Part shown: positions 8,953-15,149 of the stretch, one piece after another
Position numbering within the stretch: position 1 is the stretch's first letter
Layout of the letters: every line of letters starts with the position of its first letter
Assembly (NCBI GenBank): GCA_002245135.1
Contig: NGBS01000978.1
Span: 1-27,445, forward strand
DNA: 27,445 bases
Source: Proteromonas lacertae
Taxonomy: Eukaryota > Sar > Bigyra > Opalinata > Proteromonadidae
Direction: 5' to 3'
Program-made: the position numbers and the translations under genes
Notes under the pieces: model-generated
The model's input: the letters and a program-made list of their open reading frames with translations, nothing else
What the model was told of the DNA's origin: nothing
Databases searched by the model: none

Positions 8953-9921
8953 TTAGTCCTCACCGGAGGATTCAACATCCGTAGATTCAGTAAGGTCAAG
9001 ATCATCCATCTTAGGACTAATGATACAGAACTGATCGAACTGGTTCATCATTACTGAGAAGATATTCAATAAGTACTTAACCTTCAAGGTTGGCTGGAGG
9101 AAGTCCATGTACTGCTTCATCTTCTTACTAGCAGTAAGCTGTTCGATGTCATAGCCAAGAAGATACTTCAAGGTTCTGAATGCACAGGTGCAGTTGTAAA
9201 GCTCCATGAGATGGCCTAGGGGGATGTATCTATAGTCTTCTTCCTTGCGATTGTTGTATCTGATAAGCTTACAGCGCTTCTTCATCCTGGTCATGATATG
9301 TCTTGGACCTTTAAGTAAAGTTGTAGGAAGCAGATTGAGCTTCATAAGGTGACGATAGAACTTAGCAGAAAGGTTCTCAAAGTATACACAGTCATCATCA
9401 GGAGTAGGATCGGTATACCTGCTCATCACTCCGAGATTCCTTATCTGTTGCTTCATGGAGATAAGGTACATCTTGATGAACTCATCGGGAAGATCCTGGT
9501 TGTCTTCCTTCTGGTTAAAGATCACGTATTTAGCGTCTTCATTCAAGGTGATCTCCTCCGACACGTAATTGTAAAGGGCATCCAGGAACTCATTCAAAAA
9601 ACATCGTTTATAATCAAGGTAAGTAATCACGGACACTAGCTTTATCGGTGTATTGTCAGCTTTGAAGTCTCTTACCAGGTCCATGATCTCTGCATTGAAA
9701 GGAACATCATCATCGTCTTCATCCTTGGAGTTAGTGATTGTAAGTAAAGATTTAGGAGGTTTAGGAGGGAGAGGAGGAGGAACATCATTATCAGCAGCAG
9801 CAGCAATCATCTCAGCCTTCAGCTTCTTATACTCCGGTTTAAGCTTAATTCTGAACACCTTAGTGTCTTCCTCATCGCTAGAAGATTCCTCGGAGGCATT
9901 GATAGGTCTGGTTCTCTTCAT
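8953..9921 (-). CDS. Acidic-ended protein of unknown function
   Basis: 322 residues using the ATG at 9921 (MKRTRPINASEESSSDEED). The N-terminus is Ser/Asp/Glu-rich with a proline stretch (PPPLPPKPPK). The core (residues ~80-300) is a globular, helix-rich domain with several cysteines and basic patches (RHIMTRMKKRCKLIRYNNRK). The C-terminus is again acidic (DLDLTESTDVESSGED). Family not recognised. It sits just inside the right TIR, mirror-like to the zinc-ribbon gene at the left end, and reads through whole. Confidence 0.6.
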   Translation of the reverse strand: MKRTRPINASEESSSDEEDTKVFRIKLKPEYKKLKAEMIAAAADNDVPPPLPPKPPKSLLTITNSKDEDDDDVPFNAEIMDLVRDFKADNTPIKLVSVITYLDYKRCFLNEFLDALYNYVSEEITLNEDAKYVIFNQKEDNQDLPDEFIKMYLISMKQQIRNLGVMSRYTDPTPDDDCVYFENLSAKFYRHLMKLNLLPTTLLKGPRHIMTRMKKRCKLIRYNNRKEEDYRYIPLGHLMELYNCTCAFRTLKYLLGYDIEQLTASKKMKQYMDFLQPTLKVKYLLNIFSVMMNQFDQFCIISPKMDDLDLTESTDVESSGED

Positions 9922-9955
9922 AGTATTCACAGATCAGAAAAGACTCAATGGAGAT

Positions 9956-10364
9956 TTTAACAATTGTAAAGTCCAGGAGTTAACAATTGGTAACAAGTTA
10001 ACAATTGTAAAGTCCAGGAGTTAACAATTGGTAACAAGTTAACAATTGTAAACTCCCGGTTTCACGATTGGTTTCCACGGTTCAATTAAAAGCACTTACA
10101 AGGTCACCAGCGTAGCAAGGAGAGTCAAGAGCGTGATTAGATTCATCACCTCGAGGTAACCAACACTTCTAGATAGCTTCCAGGAGTACCCGTAGGAGAT
10201 CGTCTCATAGATAGGTATAGGTAGGTATAGAAATAGCTTAGAGGAGTTCCCGTAGGGAAGTAGACCCCGTTGAGAAGTAGACCCTGTTGGGAGGAATCCC
10301 GTAGGCACCTCACGTAAATGGGATTATGGGACATTGTCACAGAGTCCCATTTATATACTATATA
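9956..10364 (-). repeat. Right terminal inverted repeat of the 8-kb element
   Basis: Reverse complement of the left terminal repeat, with the same tip, ACGGG units, CTATACC tract, unique block and GTTAAC/CAATTG array. It is shorter because the tip palindrome is only ~40 bp and the CTATACC tract is contracted. Identity in the unique block (10060-10150) is near complete, suggesting either a recent element or repeat homogenisation. Confidence 0.85.
9958..10052. repeat. 41-bp tandem repeat, two copies plus partial, in right TIR
   Basis: Units at 9958-9998 and 9999-10039 are identical, and 10040-10052 starts a third. Each contains CAATTG, GTCCAGGAGTTAAC and GGTAACAAGTTAAC, the same words as the left array. 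Confidence 0.9.
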
Positions 10365-10370
10365 TTTCAC
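10365..10370. repeat. Right target-site duplication (TTTCAC)
   Basis: Immediately follows the right terminal repeat and is identical to 2339-2344. The next bases are GGG, so left flank plus right flank rebuilds a site almost identical to 2268-2287. Confidence 0.8.
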
Positions 10371-10480
10371 GGGATTAATTTATGGGTGTAATTTTAATTT
10401 TATGTTTTTAATAGTTTTTAGTGTAGGATAGTAGAAATAAAGTGAATAAATAGATAAGTAGCTACCTGTTCTACCCCGGA

Positions 10481-10539
10481 TAATAATGAAAGAAAGGTGG
10501 TTATAGAACAGTGTTCTATAACCCCCTATTGTTTTTTGA
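10481..10539 (+). repeat. Dispersed hairpin repeat, copy A
   Basis: ATAATGAAAGAAAGG leads into a perfect 25-bp palindrome (10499-10523, arms 12 bp around one G), followed by CCCTATTGTTTTTTGA. The same leader, hairpin shape and T6 tail recur at 13540-13598. The hairpin bases themselves differ between copies while pairing is kept. Confidence 0.7.
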
Positions 10540-10650
10540 CCGTTTCATAATCAAACCATAATTCAAGCTTACATTATTTGGTAGACAAACGGCCAACTAT
10601 GACAAACGGCGCACAACAAGGTCGATCACTTGCTAGAGCAGTTCTATATT

Positions 10651-11085
10651 ATGAAGGAGAAGTGCGATAGACTAGATAGTAAAGTCATTACTGAATTGTA
10701 CTACTATGAAGATGATATCGTTAAGCTTCAAGAGAAGTTCAAGGAGATGGTCCTGATATTGGAGGAGTGTCTACTCCATACTTACTTCTGGTTGATGATG
10801 TTCAAGAAGGAGACACCACAAGTAACTCCTCAAGTGAAGGATAGGAACCAGGAAGAAGTTACCAAAGTAATCACTTACACAAGTGTCTTGAGTAATAGTA
10901 AGAGTCGTCGTAAAGCAATGAAACGAGATACTACTGTTGCCGTCGAGGCAACAGTTGCATCCTCAAGGAAGAGATTACATCTTGCACCTTCAAGGAGCTC
11001 TTATCGAGACTAGGAAGTACGTCTCCCAGCTGATCATCGACGCCGAGAAGCACCATCTCAACTGGTGGGAACAAGATCATTGAAG
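10651..11085 (+). pseudogene. Charged helical protein gene, broken, in a second G+C-richer tract
   Basis: Starts at ATG 10651 (MKEKCDRLDSKVITELYYYE). The first ~60 residues look like an amphipathic helical domain, then a Lys/Arg/Thr-rich stretch (SNSKSRRKAMKRDTT). Coding sense continues to about 11085 but with at least one break. Codon style matches the 8-kb element, not the AT-rich neighbours. Function unknown. Treated as a fossil piece of the same kind of element. Confidence 0.45.
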
Positions 11086-12187
11086 CTTTACTTAAACAGT
11101 ATTTTGATTATGAAGCTAGCGCTTAGGCATTCCCAGAAACAATAACGAGAGTAAGCAAGTAAAGGGAATTAGAATAAGCTTAAGAAGGAGTTAGCAATCG
11201 TTTGAATCTTAGCAATGGACTACTTGAGATCATCAACTTGATCGCGGAACTTCTTAAGGCTCTTGAAAGAATCCTCGTCTAATGGTACGTAGAAATTGTC
11301 CTGGAGTTGTAAGACTGGGTGCTTGAGAATGGATATCAGCTCATCATACATCTTGGAGTAGTCACGGCAAAGGGTTCTGAAGTTAGCTCTAGTCATCATA
11401 CCTATGCGATTGCTTATGACGTTCTCAAAGTCGGTGACATGCTGGATGATAAAGTCAGTAAGGGCTTCCACCTCCTTATCAAGATCGTTGAGTTTCCATT
11501 GCTGAGTGATTACCTTATCATCGTAATAGTTAAAGTGTGGATGCTCTTGAAGTAAGCTCTCTCAGAACTGATGGTAGTAGCTGAGTAAGGAAGTAGCATC
11601 TCATCGTAGATCAAGGCTATGCTGTTGGAAGTCTCGTAGATAACTGATAAAGACTGAGAACTGCTCAGGAGTATCGGACGTGGCCTGAAGGAATTCAATC
11701 AAGGCATTAACTTTACTCTGGAGCTTACGGACGATGTTCTTGTAGGCAGTCAATTCATAGAGAGAATCAGTCTTGGAGTTATGCTTCATAAAGAGAACAT
11801 AGTCTAGCAGATCCACAGCATGTTGATAGACACGACTTTGTCTAGAGCACCACTCAGTAAAGCATCTTCGATCCTTTGATGACATCTTCCATTCACTATT
11901 GATCAGGGAAAGTAATTTACTGTCATTGACCTTACCAAGTCCGATATTTCTCCGCAACATCGTCCTTGGTAAGGAAGCTTCCTCTAAGACGTTCTTGCCT
12001 ATGCCTGGAAGAAGAACTGTTTCTTCATTACCAGGATCATTGAGAAGCTAATTTCATTGACTTTGGTTAATTGAGCTGGTGAATAGAAGCTATTGACATT
12101 GGCAGTGTTAAATCCATCGATCTTGGTTCTGATAGCAGCTGCATTTCTGATAGCCGTGTCAATGAGTCCTTTACGGGCGTTGTTAAA

Positions 12188-12792
12188 TGTTGTTCCCCGT
12201 ATGGCGGAACTCTATATTGCAGAATGATTCAATCAAAACTAATATGATATTCATGATGTTCGGAGTTAGTTATTAACAAATATATAGTTAGTTTGTCATA
12301 TGACCTACATCTGTGATATAGTTTTTTATGAACTTCATTATTATCAATATTAAACTAATTTTTGTATATTTTTTATTATAATGTATCAGTGACTACTACA
12401 GTCTAAAATACATTATCTGATATGAATAGAATACATTATTTTTAATGTTAAGGCGGTTAAAAAAGAAAAAAGAAAAAATAAGTTCAAGCCTCACTCAAGC
12501 CTGCTCTTTAATTTCCTTTTTTATTACCTTAACATTAAAAATAGTGAATTCTATTCATATCAGATAATGTATTTTAGACTGTAGTAGTCACTGATACATT
12601 ATAATAAAAAATATACAAAAATTAGTTTAATATTGATAATAATGAAGTTCATAAAAAACTATATCACAGATGTAGGTCATATGACAAACTAACTATATAT
12701 TTGTTAATAACTAACTCCGAACATCATGAATATCATATTAGTTTTGATTGAATCATTCTGCAATATAGAGTTCCGCCATACGGGGAACAACA
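12188..12792. mobile_element. 605-bp foldback element with 266-bp arms and GTTAAA target duplication
   Basis: The arms 12188-12453 and 12527-12792 are inverted copies differing at only a few bases near the centre. Termini read TGTTGTTCCCCGTATGGCGG. The 73-bp centre has no coding capacity. GTTAAA flanks both sides (12182-12187 and 12793-12798), a 6-bp duplication. It interrupts a minus-strand gene. It could be a non-autonomous MITE or a collapsed pair of terminal repeats of a larger Polinton-like element. Near-identity of the arms implies a young insertion. Confidence 0.88.
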
Positions 12793-12847
12793 GTTAAAGA
12801 AGCCATCCAAGTTCCTTCGGAGGTTATCTTCTTCAGCCCTTCTAGCC

Positions 12848-12968
12848 AATAATAATGAATAATAAAGGGAAATATCACAGGGTGCCATTTCCCTATAGTG
12901 GTTTTTAGTTAATAGAAACGATTTCTCTATTTATGCTGAGCTATTTCCCTTTATTATTCATTATTATT
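12848..12968. mobile_element. 121-bp MITE-like element with 26-bp perfect terminal inverted repeats
   Basis: Bases 12848-12873 are the exact inverted complement of 12943-12968 (an AATAATAATG...AAAGGGAAAT end). A clear target duplication is not visible. The interior (TTTCCCTATA, TAGAAACG, ATTTCTCTATTTATGCTG) recurs at about 13635-13712, so it belongs to a local repeat family. Inserted in a minus-strand gene. Confidence 0.75.
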
Positions 12969-13303
12969 AGACACGCCGCAGGAGGCATTCACATCGTTGA
13001 TACTTAGAGAATCCACCTTGATCTTGAATGCATCGGCGTTGGACTTAGTTGTATCAATGAAACTACCTAGGCCTTCAGTATAGAACTGATTAATACTCTT
13101 CTTCTTGAGGTCATGGACACATTCATAACACTTATCTATCTTCTCTGATGGATCCGAAGTACAGAAGTATTTCACAGCAGTAATGGTCTCATCGATAGAA
13201 GCACTTCTCGGGATAGCGTTGATCTCCTTAGTTCTCTTAATAATTGTACAGTGGTTATTAGGTAAGAACAATTGTGAATTTTTTGGACTTAGTATTGAAT
13301 AAT

Positions 13304-13504
13304 CTAAATCAATATCATCTGAATAAATCCAGAATTAAAACTGGTTTGAATTGAATTCTCTATAGCTAGACAAAATTTATATTCATTAATCAAATCAATT
13401 TTTGATTTATTTTTAGGCCATACTTTATTATTTAAATTTTTACCATATGAGTTTATTTTTAAATATTTCATTAATTCTTTAACTAATTCTGTCCTTTTTA
13501 ACTA
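13304..13504 (-). pseudogene. Fragment of an alpha-1,3-fucosyltransferase-type gene (glycosyltransferase family 10)
   Basis: The open frame on the minus strand encodes RTELVKELMKYLKINSYGKN, then LINEYKFCLAIENS. GT10 enzymes transfer fucose from GDP-fucose to glycans in the Golgi. Their conserved core reads R..LV.EL...I.VDSYG.C followed by KI..I..YKF.LAFENS, which is matched closely here. Only ~65 codons remain: a stop precedes it upstream and the rest of the catalytic core (expected DYVTEK) is absent. It abuts the G+C-richer tract at about 13.27-13.30 kb, so a host gene may have been cut by that insertion or rearrangement. Confidence 0.7.
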
Positions 13505-13539
13505 CTTCTTTCTTTGTATATGATGAGGTGAATAAAATA

Positions 13540-13598
13540 TAATAATGAAAGAAAGGGGGCCAGAGCACAGTGTGCTCTAGCCCCCTATTGTTTTTTGA
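13540..13598 (+). repeat. Dispersed hairpin repeat, copy C
   Basis: Same plan as 10481-10539: ATAATGAAAGAAAGG, then a 29-bp palindrome (13556-13584, 14-bp arms with one mismatch around G13570), then CTATTGTTTTTTGA. It continues into about 13600-13715, which is similar to the interior of the 12848-12968 element. Confidence 0.7.
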
Positions 13599-13599
13599 T

Positions 13600-14026
13600 T
13601 CAAAAAAATAGCCGTTTTTATGTGTGCTATTTCCCTATATTGTTTTTTCATCATTAGAAACGTTTTTAATGCATAATAAATATATCAATCGATTTCTCTA
13701 TTTATGCTGGGCTCATATATGCCCTTAGTTTGACTTTCTGATCATAATCGAAATTTAATTTTCTTAAAAAAATTCAAAAAACAATGATAGATAGGATGGC
13801 CACCATACTGTGTGATATGACACCATATAGTGACCATCCTATATCAAATAAAACAAAACAAAAAAAATGGAGTTCAAGTCAAATCTCGAAACGAATGCTT
13901 TTTTCAAAAATAGCTTAATTTCTTTTATAATTATTTTAATGTGTTAATTAGCACACCATATAATTTATAAGTTATAATACTAACCCAAACAAAACAAAAC
14001 AAAACCAATTCAAGATTCATTATGAT
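13600..14026. other. AT-rich non-coding stretch with repeat remnants
   Basis: Holds the tail of the hairpin/MITE-like repeat (to about 13720), the inverted hairpin repeat (13772-13845) and ACAAA-rich runs near 13850 and 13985. No gene is supported. Confidence 0.6.
13772..13845 (-). repeat. Dispersed hairpin repeat, inverted copy D
   Basis: On the minus strand this shows a G/C-rich imperfect palindrome (GATAGGATGG pairing with CCATCCTATATC) followed by CATTGTTTTTTGAATT, the same hairpin-plus-T6 design as the copies at 10481 and 13540 but pointing the other way. Confidence 0.5.
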
Positions 14027-14832
14027 TTAATATTCTGATTGCCATTCTACTTCCATATCATCTTCTTCACTTTCACTTTCATCTGCATAACTAAATAAAT
14101 TAACCAAAGTGTCTTTTTTGTTTCTTCAACTTCCATATCAGAATCTGTTTCTAAATCGGATTCAGTAATTGTGATAAATTCTTCTTCTTCTTGTTTCTTT
14201 GTGATAACTTCTTGATCTACATTATTATCTTGTTTATTCTCTTGTTTTTTTACTTGCTCATTAATATCGATTCCAATTTCCTTATCATCTTCACTCTCAC
14301 TTGAACTACCGCTATTATAATCATTTGAATATAATATTCCACAAACATTATTATATTTATCATCATATTCTTTTGGATAATCAGCTGATTTATCACCATC
14401 ACCGAATTCAGTTATTTCTTCTTCAGCTAATACTTTCAAAGATACATATAAGTAATCAAGTTTACGATCAACCTATATATATATTAATATTTATAATCAA
14501 TTCATACAATTGTCTTGATATTTTTAGGATTATAATTAAAGCAGTATATAAAATAATTCTTGAAGTTCCTATAACTCTCTAATCTATCTCTGCTGTCTTT
14601 GATCCATATATTCTTGAATGATTGTAACATGCAGTATAAATTCGGAAAATATATATTATGTCTCCACCTATGAATAATATAAATTAGAAATATACTTATA
14701 TCTGCTTAGTTCTCTTTGTCTTTTCACGATATCAGATAAATTAAATATTACAACATCGAATTCACGATCTTCATGGTAGTTCTTTACTTTCACTTGATAT
14801 ATCACCTCTTTCTTGAGGATAATGCCACTCAT
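14027..14832 (-). CDS. Three-exon acidic protein gene with 28- and 35-base introns, unknown function
   Basis: Exon 1 14832-14696 (ATG with an in-frame TAA just before it: MSGIILKKEVIYQVKVKNYH), exon 2 14667-14508 (KWRHNIYFPNLYCMLQSFKN), exon 3 from 14472. Introns 14668-14695 (GTATAT...ATAG, 28 bases) and 14473-14507 (GTATGA...ATAG, 35 bases) remove in-frame stops and keep the frame. The first third is a globular, basic-aromatic domain; the last part is highly acidic (SSSESEDDKEIG, KQEEEEFITI, ESESEEDDMEVEWQSEY). Near 14115-14125 an A6 run must be A7 to reach the acidic end at 14027; otherwise the frame ends at 14047 with a hydrophobic tail. Family not recognised. Either host or element-derived. 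Confidence 0.6.
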
Positions 14833-15149
14833 TTATGATGTAATTTTAAAAAGATAAATAGATTTCAAACCTGCCGGCTTGTTCAAATCTATTTTGGAAA
14901 AAACTATAAAGGAAACATGATAGATAGAATCTAACTATAATTTATATATACTTACTAGGGTATATACCCATCTCAATTATATCAATATCTCATTTCAGGC
15001 AATAATCTAAATCATCTTTGATTATGAAACATATATGAAATCTAACTACATCAATCGATTGCTCATGATATGTCATATAATAAGAAACACATCAGATTAT
15101 TCATTATGTCAATGGATCGTGAGATATTATTTTTTTAACAAACCCTGGG
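14833..15149. other. AT-rich intergenic stretch without a gene
   Basis: Between the start of the three-exon gene and the first G+C-rich block of the hAT transposon. It holds scattered AT microsatellite-like sequence and should include the promoter of the minus-strand gene, but no clear element stands out. Confidence 0.5.

Larger units (their letters stand above)
2345..10364. mobile_element. 8.0-kb large-TIR cargo element with 6-bp target duplication, virus-like or unclassified
   Basis: The boundaries come from inverted terminal repeats (TATATAGTATATAAATGGG inward from both ends) and the TTTCAC duplication. The flanks joined across the element match a second copy of the same site at 2268-2287 with one base difference, so the insertion is well supported. 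The inside is clearly richer in G+C than the flanks and carries seven candidate genes: a zinc-ribbon protein, a tiny basic ORF, a class II ribonucleotide reductase (broken), a Lys/Ser-rich protein, a small membrane protein, a HAD-like protein and an acidic-ended protein. No integrase, transposase, polymerase or capsid gene is recognisable. It could be a non-autonomous Polinton-class passenger, or a cut-down piece of a larger DNA virus. Several genes read through whole while the reductase has about four breaks, so it is partly decayed. Confidence 0.8.
11220..13271 (-). pseudogene. Large unknown minus-strand gene region, broken and interrupted by two insertions
   Basis: Minus-strand coding sense of uniform, G+C-richer style runs from about 13271 to 11220, with helical segments (KIDKCYECVHDLKKKSINQF; LFMKHNSKTDSLYELTAYKN; RDYSKMYDELISILKHP). 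A 605-bp foldback element (12188-12792) and a 121-bp MITE-like element (12848-12968) are inserted in it. There are a few further breaks, and no start codon can be assigned. No domain recognised; one long helical protein or two adjacent genes are both possible. It is likely a fragment of the same lineage as the 8-kb element, because composition and low-complexity style agree. Confidence 0.5.

Noticed and set aside
9653-10024. Plus-strand frame rich in Ser/Leu opposite the acidic-ended protein
   Set aside because: It is an antisense shadow of the minus-strand gene's Asp/Glu/Pro codons and runs into the TIR.
9958-10052. CRISPR-like array
   Set aside because: The repeats are directly tandem with no spacers, and no cas gene is present.
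10499-10537. Bacterial Rho-independent terminator, implying bacterial DNA
   Set aside because: The hairpin plus T6 form fits, but the surroundings are AT-rich eukaryotic DNA with introns and DNA transposons. It is kept as a dispersed repeat.
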